A stretch of 15,178 bases of DNA from JBMYYE01 sp049609065 (GTDB lineage: Bacteria > Pseudomonadota > Alphaproteobacteria > Rhodobacterales > Rhodobacteraceae). Location: NCBI GenBank assembly GCA_049609065.1, contig JBMYYE010000058.1, forward strand, positions 1 to 15,178, given 5' to 3'. Below, piece after piece: positions 1 to 6,292 of this stretch. How positions within the stretch are numbered: the stretch's first letter is position 1; each line of letters opens with the position of its first letter. The notes beneath the pieces were generated by a model. It was not told where the DNA came from. It ran no database searches and saw only the letters and a list, made by a program, of their open reading frames with translations. The position numbers were made by a program, and so were the translations under genes.

Positions 1-173
1 TTACCTGCTGCGTTTGCTCCGTAAACCAATGCGACAGGAACTATGCGTTCATCCTTCAATGCCTTTGTTTGAATCAACCCTTTCTCGGATCCTTTCAGAC
101 TGGATGCGACAAAGGAGATTTCTTGGCGTTCATATATGGAGCGATAGTTCTCCATCTCAAATGAGATAATCAT
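1..173 (-). CDS. AAA family ATPase (OLD/RloA-like, COG1106-type), N-terminal fragment
   Basis: The minus strand reads an open frame from ATG at 173 down to the window edge, giving 57 complete codons. It begins MIISFEMENYRSI and ends VALVYGANAAG, with the next codon starting AA (Lys). This is the classic start of an AAA_21/AAA_15-type ATPase: a short beta strand, an 'ENYRS' or 'ENFRS' element, then a Walker A motif of the form YGxNxxGK at about residues 51-58. A GAGG Shine-Dalgarno sits 7 nt upstream of the ATG. Proteins with this N-terminus are SMC/Rad50-like ABC ATPases. Many belong to phage-defence or toxin-type systems (RloA, OLD/Gabija GajA, retron and Septu effectors), often next to a nuclease or RloB-like partner. 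The C-terminal effector part is outside the window, so the subtype cannot be given. The family call is firm; a defence role is inferred. Confidence 0.82.
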   Translation of the reverse strand, partial: MIISFEMENYRSIYERQEISFVASSLKGSEKGLIQTKALKDERIVPVALVYGANAAG

Positions 174-220
174 CTTCAATCCTCGAAGGTTGGATAGTGC
201 CCTTTTTAGGGTTGAATATG

Positions 221-544
221 TCAATATTTTCCAAATATCCAGCCTAAAACGTACATCGTGCCCGAGCAACTAGCAGAAAACTGATCTAACTGCCACTGTG
301 TTTCTGCTTTCTCCCGTCTTCCGTAGGGGCTGTATCCACCGCTTAGTGCTTCAAGACAAATGGTAGTTTCGCGAATGTGAGGCAGTATTCGGTTCCCTTT
401 AAATGTTTGGTTTGGATCGAAATCACCGTAATTTTCTTTCGTGTTGGCGCATAATCGTTCTGATATATGCCGTTTGGAACTCTCAAGTGTAGAAAATGTG
501 CTCTGAACTACACCCTGAAAGGTGAATAAAATGGTGGTGGGTGG
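221..544 (-). pseudogene. Start-less 107-codon open frame, probable gene remnant upstream of the ATPase
   Basis: A stop-free minus-strand frame runs from 544 to a TGA at 221-223. It encodes a mostly hydrophilic sequence with stretches such as ENYGDFDPNQTFKGN and LEALSGGYSPYGRR. There is no in-frame ATG, GTG or TTG until about 10 residues before the stop, and two stops lie immediately upstream (545-550). An ATG at 549-551 is in a frame offset by one base, so a one-base change in the CCACCCACCACC tract just downstream of it would join the two into about 110 codons. I do not recognise the protein. It ends 47 nt before the ATPase gene on the same strand, so it could be the decayed upstream partner in a two-gene operon. 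A chance open frame in AT-rich DNA remains possible. Confidence 0.35.
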
Positions 545-924
545 TTATCATTTTGTACGATATAATTACGATAATTTCTCTTACATGTTGTTTTTAAAGC
601 TCATTAGTTGCTTCTCGACCGCACCAATATTTCCCAGAATATCTATCAAAACCAAAAGTTAGATCTCTCTCTATTATTGGCTTCACGTGCGCTCTCCCAA
701 CTCTTGTTTGACGGTACTTCAAATCATCATGGATTGCTTTTTGGGCTATGCTCTGTAGGCCTTCAACTGGGTGTGGCGTGCGGGTCGTTAATGACTGGCG
801 CTTTATGGTGAATTGTTAAAATTTTAAATTAGCGAACTCCAATTAGACCAGATGGCTTGTTTATATAGTTGAATACCCTTTTTGACTTGCTATGTTGAGG
901 CGGAGAATTTTTTAGGGAAATGTA
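545..924. other. AT-rich stretch without a convincing gene
   Basis: This stretch is clearly richer in A and T than the DNA to its right; 541-600, for example, has only 16 G or C in 60 bases. All frames are short. The longest (TTG start at 608, 67 codons) has no Shine-Dalgarno and no recognisable similarity. No tRNA, inverted-repeat ends or transposase remnant could be seen. A good -35-like TTGACT lies at 882-887, but its best-spaced -10 (GAATTT, 905-910) is poor and would put the RNA start almost on the ribosome binding site of the next gene. The promoter of the 925 gene is therefore unresolved. Confidence 0.5.
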
Positions 925-1446
925 ATGTTTAAGAAAACGATTTGTGTGGCTTCATCTATTTTTATGCTTGCCACGGCCTCAGTGGCTTATGGCGATATAG
1001 TGACGGAGCCTAAAATTGGCTATCAAGTTGAATTGCCTGAAGGGTTTGTCGCCGTGAAGGGGCGGGCTGGCTTGCCGAGTGGAGAATCCGAAACAGACAC
1101 GCGGTACGCAGGGTTTGTGCTCATTGGTATTCCTGCGAATGGTCCAAAGTTAAAGGACGCAAGAAGCGAACCAGATTTTACGTCTCACATGGGGTCTTGT
1201 GCAAAAGAATTCACGAATGAAACCGCGAATTCAATTGATATCGAATGTGTCAATTACCAAGGGGATAAAGGTGCTGAAATGATTGTGCGCCACCTGCACG
1301 AAGTTCACAACTGTGAGGCAGAAACAACATTGGCAATGATTGAGTTCGTGTTCTTTATGGGGGCACCGGGCACAAAAGAAGACTTTATTCACGAAGGTCG
1401 AGAGACCGCACAGGAAATTTTTTCAACCTTGAAGCCGTGTAAATAG
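925..1446 (+). CDS. Secreted hypothetical protein with four cysteines
   Basis: This 173-residue protein is of unknown function. The start is supported by an AGGGA element about 6 nt upstream. Residues 1-23 form a typical Sec signal peptide: a KK pair, a hydrophobic core (ASSIFMLATASVA), and a probable cleavage AYG|D. The mature part of about 150 residues has four cysteines (C92, C108, C130, C172) and no membrane segment. This fits a periplasmic or secreted domain with two disulphides. It opens with a strand-rich stretch, 'PKIGYQVELPEGFVAVKGR', and closes with an amphipathic region 'RETAQEIFSTLKPC', a layout reminiscent of small periplasmic proteins in which a surface-exposed domain is built around a sheet. 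It lies alone between the AT-rich left segment and gltX, with a hairpin after its stop, so it is probably monocistronic. No family was recognised. Confidence 0.75.
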   Translation: MFKKTICVASSIFMLATASVAYGDIVTEPKIGYQVELPEGFVAVKGRAGLPSGESETDTRYAGFVLIGIPANGPKLKDARSEPDFTSHMGSCAKEFTNETANSIDIECVNYQGDKGAEMIVRHLHEVHNCEAETTLAMIEFVFFMGAPGTKEDFIHEGRETAQEIFSTLKPCK

Positions 1447-1456
1447 AGAGCGATTT

Positions 1457-1479
1457 ACCCCATCTCAATTGGATGGGGT
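1457..1479 (+). terminator. Hairpin after the secreted protein gene, possible terminator
   Basis: A perfect 8-bp inverted repeat, ACCCCATC and GATGGGGT, encloses a 7-nt loop and starts 11 nt after the stop codon. It is followed by CGATTTCGTC, not a clean T run. It could be a weak intrinsic terminator or an RNA 3'-end stabiliser. Confidence 0.5.
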
Positions 1480-1511
1480 CGATTTCGTCTGCATTGCTTA
1501 CTTTGTGACAT

Positions 1512-1527
1512 CGTTAGCTGTCTAACG
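1512..1527. promoter_or_regulatory. Perfect CGTTAG/CTAACG dyad upstream of gltX
   Basis: CGTTAG (1512-1517) and CTAACG (1522-1527) form a perfect 6-bp inverted repeat with a CTGT spacer, ending 50 nt before the gltX start. No T run follows. It could be a small operator or a leader hairpin; its function is unknown. Confidence 0.3.
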
Positions 1528-1577
1528 CTAGACATCACCCGTCGTTTATGGGAAGAGCCGTTTTAAAGGAGACCCCT

Positions 1578-2897
1578 ATGACTGTTACCCGTTTTGCCCC
1601 TTCGCCGACTGGCTATATTCACGTTGGAAACTTGCGCACGGCATTGATGAACTATCTCATTGCACGCAAGACAGGCGGGCAGTTCATTTTGCGTCTCGAT
1701 GATACGGATCCAGAACGCTCAACAAAGGCCTACGCAGATGCGATCAAAGAGGATCTCGAATGGCTCGGGCTGACATGGGACCGCGTTGAAAAGCAATCGA
1801 CACGGATTGAACGCTATGAGGCGGCGGCACAACAGCTCCGGGATATTGATCGTTTTTATGAGTGTTTTGAAACGCCGACGGAACTTGATCTCAAACGTAA
1901 AAAACAGCTCAACATGGGCAAGCCACCGGTTTATGATCGTTCGGCCCTTGCGCTGTCTGAGGATGAAAAAACGGCCCTTCGTGCGGACCGCAACGGTCAT
2001 TGGCGCTTTAAGCTCAACCAAACGCGGATTGAATGGACCGATGGCATTTTGGGCGATTTGTCCATTGATGCGGCATCCGTATCGGATCCTGTGTTGATCC
2101 GCGGGGATGGCCAATTCCTTTATACATTGGCTTCTGTGTGTGATGATGTGGACTTTGGCATCACCCATGTGGTGCGCGGATCAGATCACGTGACCAACAC
2201 CGCAACACAAATTCAAATCATCGAAGCCTTGGGCGGCACGGTACCAAGTTTTGCGCATCACTCCTTGCTCACAGGGCCACAAGGCGAGGCGCTTTCAAAG
2301 CGTCTCGGCACATTGGCGCTTCGCGATTTGCGCGAAAGCGGCGTTGAACCGATGGCGCTGCTGTCTTTGATGGCGCGCCTTGGTTCAAACCAACCTGTCG
2401 AAACGCGTATGTCCATGGCGGACTTGATCGATGGGTTCGATTTGGATCAGTTCGGATCCGCGCCAACGAAATTTGACGTAGAAGACCTCTGGCCGCTGAC
2501 AGCGAAAGTGAACCAAAACCGCACGGTTGCGGATGTCACATCAAAGCTCACCGATCTCGGCGTGCCAGCCGATAAACATGATGCGTTTTGGGCGGCGATT
2601 AGCCCCAATATCACGGTTCTATCCGATTTGGAGATGTGGTGGGATATTTGCGCAAATGGCGTCGATCCTGTGATTGATGCAGAGGATGCTGATTTCATCC
2701 CCGCTGCTTTGGCGCTTTTGCCGGAGGGGCCTTTTGATGGCACCACATGGAAAGCGTGGACCACGGCTGTGAAAGAGGCCACAGGTCGCAAAGGCAAAGG
2801 GCTATTTATGCCCTTGCGTAAGGCGCTCACTGGGCAAAGTCACGGGCCAGATATGTCGGCGCTTTTGCCGCTTTTGGGGCATATTCGTTCGAAATAG
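1578..2897 (+). CDS. gltX: Glutamyl-tRNA synthetase (non-discriminating/paralogous type, no zinc site)
   Basis: A class I aminoacyl-tRNA synthetase of 439 residues that joins glutamate to tRNA using ATP in the cytoplasm. The start at 1578 is chosen because AAAGGAG (1565-1571) lies 6 nt upstream and the protein then begins with the family start TVTRFAPSPTG. An upstream in-frame ATG at 1548 would add 10 unlikely residues. Visible signatures are the HIGH-type motif HVGN (15-18), the HVVRGSDH motif (197-204), and the KMSKS-type loop ALSKR (238-242). The insertion that carries a four-ligand zinc site in E. coli GltX (C98, C100, C125, H127) has only one cysteine (C96) here, so no zinc site. The protein is shorter than the usual 465-490 residues. 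Alphaproteobacteria often carry two gltX copies, and one of them may charge tRNA-Gln for later amidation; which copy this is cannot be told here. The full-length anticodon-binding region rules out GluQ. Confidence 0.93.
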   Translation: MTVTRFAPSPTGYIHVGNLRTALMNYLIARKTGGQFILRLDDTDPERSTKAYADAIKEDLEWLGLTWDRVEKQSTRIERYEAAAQQLRDIDRFYECFETPTELDLKRKKQLNMGKPPVYDRSALALSEDEKTALRADRNGHWRFKLNQTRIEWTDGILGDLSIDAASVSDPVLIRGDGQFLYTLASVCDDVDFGITHVVRGSDHVTNTATQIQIIEALGGTVPSFAHHSLLTGPQGEALSKRLGTLALRDLRESGVEPMALLSLMARLGSNQPVETRMSMADLIDGFDLDQFGSAPTKFDVEDLWPLTAKVNQNRTVADVTSKLTDLGVPADKHDAFWAAISPNITVLSDLEMWWDICANGVDPVIDAEDADFIPAALALLPEGPFDGTTWKAWTTAVKEATGRKGKGLFMPLRKALTGQSHGPDMSALLPLLGHIRSK

Positions 2898-2998
2898 CAA
2901 ACCATCACTGGTCTGTTGAAAATTGCACAGCCCGTGTTGGGGGATTGAGGGTGGTGTTTCCCACCTAAATCCGTGATGCTGCCCAAAAGGGGACAGTC

Positions 2999-4405
2999 AT
3001 GGCCACATCATCCACGCAAAATGCAAAATTCACCCAAGGAAATTTGCTTCGCCATGTGACGGTGATGTCGCTTACGGCATCATTGGGCCTCATGGCGATT
3101 TTCCTTGTCGATTTGGTTGATCTTATTTTTATCTCGATGCTTGGCAAAGCGGAACTTGCTGCGGCGGTGGGCTATGCGGGGGGCGTTTTGTTTTTCACGT
3201 CCTCTCTGGGCATCGGCATGTCGATTGCCGCAGGGGCCGTGGTGTCACGTGCGATTGGCGAAAACGACCGTGAAACGGGGCAAAGACGGGCGACGACGGC
3301 GCTTTTCTATGCTGTGGTTATGTCGTCGATTTTGGCACTTGTGCTGTGGTTAAATCGTGCGGGTTTGGCTGCGTCATTGGGGGCCGAAGGTGAGACGCTC
3401 GCACTGGCGAGCGGCTATTTGGCGATCATTTTGCCCTCCTTGCCGATCCTTGTGGTGGCGATGGTCGGGGGTGCCATTTTGCGGGCCAATGGGGACGCAA
3501 AATTTGCCATGTATGCGACATTGGGCGGTGGCGCTGTGAATGCCATCCTGGATCCTATTTTGATTTTTGGACTTGGTCTTGATTTGACAGGCGCTGCCCT
3601 TGCGAGCGTCGCCGCGCGCATCACAATCGCATTTTTATCGTTGCGGCCGATCATTCGAAACTACGGCGGGTTTGTGCGTCCAAGCGCCAGCGAACTGCGC
3701 GCGGATTTTCCGGTGCTTTTTAAAATAGCAGTGCCCGCGATTTTGACGCAATTTGCCACGCCCTTCGGGCAGGCTTTCGTGACCCGTTCGATGGCGGAGT
3801 ATGGCGAAGAAGCGGTGGCAGGCATGGCGATCATTGGCCGTCTTATTCCTGTGGCTTTTGGCGTTTTATTCGCGCTTTCGGGGGCGGTGGGGCCGATCAT
3901 CGGACAAAACCTCGGTGCGGGGAAATTTGACCGCGTCAAAGGGGCATTTCAGGCGGCTATTTTATTTGTGGCGGTTGTGATTGTGTTGATGACGGGGATT
4001 TTATTTGTGGCGCGTCCTTATCTTGCGGATCTTTTTATCGCGACGGGAATTACGCGTGAATTGCTCTATCTGTTTTGTGGGCCTTTGGCATTGTTGTTCT
4101 TCTTTAATGGTTTGATTTTTATTGGTAATGCCGCTTTTAACAATTTGGGGCGGCCCTTTTACTCCACATGGATTAACTGGGGGCGCCATAGTATTGGCAC
4201 GATCCCGTTCGTTATTATCGGTGGCCAGTATTGGGGGGCCAAAGGGGTGATGATTGGTCAGGCGATCGGGGGTGTTTTCTTTGGGGCTTTGGCAGTGCTT
4301 ATTGTGCTGCGCGTGATTTCGAACGCGGGACAAGAACCCGCAGTTGCGCGCTCAGATTTCAAACGCCAAATCCGCCTTTTGCAGCTTTTCAACTTCCACC
4401 GATAA
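2999..4405 (+). CDS. MATE family multidrug/Na+ or H+ antiporter
   Basis: A 468-residue inner membrane protein made of about 12 hydrophobic segments, the normal size for the MATE (NorM/DinF) family. These proteins export cationic drugs or other small molecules in exchange for Na+ or H+. The first half contains the family pattern VGYAGGVLFF...GIGMSIAAGAVVSRAIG at about residues 56-88, and NAILDPILIFGLGLDLTGAALA at about 180-201. The second half repeats the pattern (FGVLFALSGAVGPIIGQNLGAGK). The start at 2999 follows AAAAGGGGAC with good spacing. The substrate cannot be deduced. The last ~54 bases, coding for the hydrophilic tail after the final membrane segment, overlap the 3' end of the convergent cyclotransferase-like gene. 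The gene stands alone on its strand, 101 nt after gltX. Confidence 0.92.
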   Translation: MATSSTQNAKFTQGNLLRHVTVMSLTASLGLMAIFLVDLVDLIFISMLGKAELAAAVGYAGGVLFFTSSLGIGMSIAAGAVVSRAIGENDRETGQRRATTALFYAVVMSSILALVLWLNRAGLAASLGAEGETLALASGYLAIILPSLPILVVAMVGGAILRANGDAKFAMYATLGGGAVNAILDPILIFGLGLDLTGAALASVAARITIAFLSLRPIIRNYGGFVRPSASELRADFPVLFKIAVPAILTQFATPFGQAFVTRSMAEYGEEAVAGMAIIGRLIPVAFGVLFALSGAVGPIIGQNLGAGKFDRVKGAFQAAILFVAVVIVLMTGILFVARPYLADLFIATGITRELLYLFCGPLALLFFFNGLIFIGNAAFNNLGRPFYSTWINWGRHSIGTIPFVIIGGQYWGAKGVMIGQAIGGVFFGALAVLIVLRVISNAGQEPAVARSDFKRQIRLLQLFNFHR

Positions 4406-4942
4406 GGTCATGAGCGCGTGGTCCGTTTGCGCCGTCTCAGATTTTGTTAAAGCCTGCGCGCGCGGATAAAGAGGCCGGGCACGGTCATTTAAGATGGGCG
4501 CATCCCAGCCATCGGTTGTGGCGATGAAATGTGCAATTCCGTCGTCGCCAAACAGGTCAAAATAGCCACGTAAAACAACATCTATATAGCTCAAAAGTAT
4601 GGGATGCGCGTCCGTTGGGGCGTGATGCCCCCCTGTTTCAATGGCATAAATGGCCGTGTCGGTGGGGCGTGCGTCGGTGTTGAAAATATGATCGGTGATG
4701 TTATGGCGGTCATAGGCATATTCACGTGCATCCAGCGCGGCCCAATCCTTGTTGGGCACCTCCGCGACAACGCCCCAAATTTCGCTTTGGGGGCAGGGCA
4801 CAGCCGTTAAGAAAGAAACCTTCCTGTGATGCGTGTGCCGCCACGTCCGCCGCCAGCCCCGCAAATACGCAGGTCGGGGATTGTGATAGCTATGGGTGGC
4901 ACTATTCACCAAAGAGCCATAGCCAAAAAAATGAGGGCCCAT
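4352..4942 (-). CDS. Gamma-glutamylcyclotransferase-like protein (GGCT/ChaC fold)
   Basis: A cytoplasmic protein of 196 residues with the GGCT-fold signature. The start at 4942 is chosen because the protein then opens MGPHFFGYGSLVN, where YGSL is the substrate-binding loop of the family. An AGGA element lies about 9 nt upstream, and the upstream in-frame extension reads as non-protein. The downstream LDAREYAYDR (about residues 70-79) matches the LDxREGxxYxR motif, in which the Glu (E74 here) acts as general base. Family members cleave gamma-glutamyl groups to 5-oxoproline, for example from glutathione (ChaC), or act on related gamma-glutamylamines. The exact substrate is not known. The C-terminal part, with WDAPILNDRARPLYPR, is longer than the core fold. 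It is convergent with the MATE gene, sharing 54 bp at the 3' ends, and divergent from gcvH. Confidence 0.8.
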   Translation of the reverse strand: MGPHFFGYGSLVNSATHSYHNPRPAYLRGWRRTWRHTHHRKVSFLTAVPCPQSEIWGVVAEVPNKDWAALDAREYAYDRHNITDHIFNTDARPTDTAIYAIETGGHHAPTDAHPILLSYIDVVLRGYFDLFGDDGIAHFIATTDGWDAPILNDRARPLYPRAQALTKSETAQTDHALMTLSVEVEKLQKADLAFEI

Positions 4943-4991
4943 CGTTGAGATCCTTTTAAGGCTGTTCGCATAGGAACGCATAGGCAAACTA

Positions 4992-5023
4992 TTGACATAG
5001 ACAAGACTGAAGGCAATCTCTAA
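4992..5023 (+). promoter_or_regulatory. Possible gcvH promoter
   Basis: A perfect sigma-70 -35 hexamer TTGACA occupies 4992-4997 in the 111-nt gap between the divergent cyclotransferase-like gene and gcvH. The -10 is poor: AATCTC at 17-nt spacing, or TCTAAT (5018-5023) at 20 nt. There is no room for, and no sign of, a glycine riboswitch. Confidence 0.4.
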
Positions 5024-5053
5024 TCGAGAAACCAGTATTAGATGAGGACGACT

Positions 5054-5413
5054 ATGAAATTTACAGAAGAACATGAATGGCTTTTGCCAGATGGGGATCT
5101 TGTTGTTGTGGGGATTACGGCGCATGCGGCGGAACAACTCGGCGATATTGTGTTTGTTGAACTGCCAGAAGCGGGGGATGATGTGTCCTCAGATGATGAG
5201 GTCGTGGTCATTGAATCGGTGAAAGCCGCATCAGAGGTTCTCGCACCGATCGATGGCGAAGTTGTTGAGGTGAACAGCCAGTTGGAAGGCGAACCAAGCA
5301 TCGTCAATGGGGATCCACAAGGGGCAGGGTGGCTTTTTAAAATGCGCCCATCTTCCATGGATGATTTGGCGGAATTTATGGATGAGGCTGCATATTTAGC
5401 CTTTGTTGGTTAA
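5054..5413 (+). CDS. gcvH: Glycine cleavage system H protein (lipoyl carrier)
   Basis: A 119-residue lipoyl-bearing shuttle protein. It carries the aminomethyl group from the P protein to the T protein and passes electrons to the L protein during glycine breakdown. The start at 5054 gives the family N-terminus MKFTEEHEW and has GAGGA 5-6 nt upstream; an ATG 12 nt earlier overlaps that Shine-Dalgarno. The lipoyl attachment site is ESVKAASEVLAPIDGEV with the modified Lys at K57. The C-terminal GAGWLFKM segment is normal. Length matches the family (about 120-130). Neither gcvT nor gcvP is adjacent: upstream lies a divergent cyclotransferase-like gene and downstream a cell wall hydrolase. So this copy is either separated from its partners or serves as a general lipoyl carrier. 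Confidence 0.95.
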   Translation: MKFTEEHEWLLPDGDLVVVGITAHAAEQLGDIVFVELPEAGDDVSSDDEVVVIESVKAASEVLAPIDGEVVEVNSQLEGEPSIVNGDPQGAGWLFKMRPSSMDDLAEFMDEAAYLAFVG

Positions 5414-5425
5414 TCCCTTCCTTTG

Positions 5426-5447
5426 AAAAAAGTCCAGCCATCTGGAC
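5426..5447 (-). terminator. Intrinsic-terminator-like hairpin, best oriented for the minus strand
   Basis: GTCCAG (5432-5437) and CTGGAC (5442-5447) form a 6-bp stem with a CCAT loop. An A6 tract (5426-5431) directly precedes it, so read on the minus strand it is a textbook stem followed by T6. On the plus strand only a weak C/T-rich tail and TTTT further on follow the stem. It may work in both directions after gcvH. Confidence 0.55.
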
Positions 5448-5481
5448 GACTCTCTCTGTTTTAGGTAAAGAACGCACACTT

Positions 5482-5517
5482 AGGCCCTATTTTTAAGGGC
5501 CTTCGGTGCTGTTTTTT
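5482..5517 (+). terminator. Second hairpin before the cell wall hydrolase gene
   Basis: AGGCCCT (5482-5488) and AGGGCCT (5496-5502) pair perfectly over 7 bp around an A/T loop. A T6 run (5512-5517) follows after 9 nt, too far for a standard terminator. It could be a delayed terminator for gcvH or a leader hairpin close to the ribosome binding site (GGAG) of the next gene. Confidence 0.4.
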
Positions 5518-5529
5518 GGAGCAATTGAG

Positions 5530-6243
5530 ATGAAATTTAGTGCTTTTATATCGGCGGTTTTGATCGCCACGCCCGTATTTTTGGGTGGAACAGCTGTGGC
5601 TGTCGCGTCTTCGACTGGGGCGGCTGGGGAAATTATTCGCCCTGATGGTGCTCCTTTGCAAACCCCAAGCTTTCAGATGGCATCCTTGGACGGCACCGCG
5701 GAAAATGGTGAACGTCGTGGATTTGCTAAGATCCTGTATATGCTTGGGAAAAGAAACAAGGCAGATGAGGCACCGAAACCTGTAGCCGTGTCTTATACAC
5801 GCGAATGGGTTGCAAAAATTCCCGCTCCAAAACAAAGTGAATCCCAAGAATGCTTGGCCGAAGCCCTTTACTTTGAGGCCCGCGGTGAAAGTGTAAAAGG
5901 GCAGTTTGCAGTTGCTGAAGTGATCTTAAACCGTGTCGATAGTACGCGTTTCCCCAATTCCGTGTGTGGCGTGATTCGTCAGGGCACAGGAAAGAAGTAT
6001 CAATGCCAGTTTACCTATACCTGTGATGGGAATGCTGAGGTGGTACATGAGCGCGCAGCCTATGACCGCGTTGCTAAAATAGCACATGTTATGATCACAG
6101 GCGCGGAGCGTGGCCTCACAGGCGGGGCGACCTATTATCACACCAAAGCCGTCTCTCCTCGCTGGGCCCGAAAGTTCCACCGGACGACAACCATTGGTGT
6201 GCATCATTTTTACCGCCCAACTGTGCGTGTCTCTAGTAACTGA
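5530..6243 (+). CDS. Secreted cell wall hydrolase, SleB-like (Hydrolase_2)
   Basis: A 237-residue exported enzyme expected to cut peptidoglycan. The start at 5530 has GGAG about 8 nt upstream and begins a clear signal peptide (residues 1 to ~27: MKFSAFISAVLIATPVFLGG, then an AVAVAS cleavage region). A low-complexity linker of roughly 75 residues is followed by the SleB/CwlJ catalytic domain (about 106-230). Visible motifs are ECLAEALYFEARGE (108-120, with the conserved Glu residues), AEVILNRV, QCQFTYTCDG (158-167) and GGATYYHT (198-205). SleB-family enzymes are lytic transglycosylases or N-acetylmuramidases. In non-sporulating alphaproteobacteria they serve cell wall turnover, not germination. 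The gene ends about 50 nt before folB on the same strand and may be read through into it. Confidence 0.9.
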   Translation: MKFSAFISAVLIATPVFLGGTAVAVASSTGAAGEIIRPDGAPLQTPSFQMASLDGTAENGERRGFAKILYMLGKRNKADEAPKPVAVSYTREWVAKIPAPKQSESQECLAEALYFEARGESVKGQFAVAEVILNRVDSTRFPNSVCGVIRQGTGKKYQCQFTYTCDGNAEVVHERAAYDRVAKIAHVMITGAERGLTGGATYYHTKAVSPRWARKFHRTTTIGVHHFYRPTVRVSSN

Positions 6244-6292
6244 TAACGATTTGACGTAAATCTATCCGAAGCGACGGATGGAGATGACCGAG

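Noticed and set aside
608..811. A 67-codon plus-strand frame with a TTG start in the AT-rich left region
   Set aside because: No Shine-Dalgarno, rare start codon, no recognisable similarity and a composition that looks like unselected AT-rich DNA.
1578..2897. GluQ-type (tRNA-Asp queuosine) synthetase instead of GltX
   Set aside because: GluQ is about 300 residues and lacks the anticodon-binding region; this protein is 439 residues with an intact ALSKR loop.
2940..2965. GGTGG/CCACC hairpin between gltX and the MATE gene as a terminator
   Set aside because: The stem is only 5 bp and no T run follows on either strand.
4943..5053. Glycine riboswitch upstream of gcvH
   Set aside because: The gap is only 111 nt, includes the divergent gene's leader, and shows none of the tandem aptamer structure expected.
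5530..6243. Spore germination enzyme role for the SleB-like gene
   Set aside because: All neighbours are alphaproteobacterial housekeeping genes, and this lineage does not form endospores; a general cell wall role is more likely.
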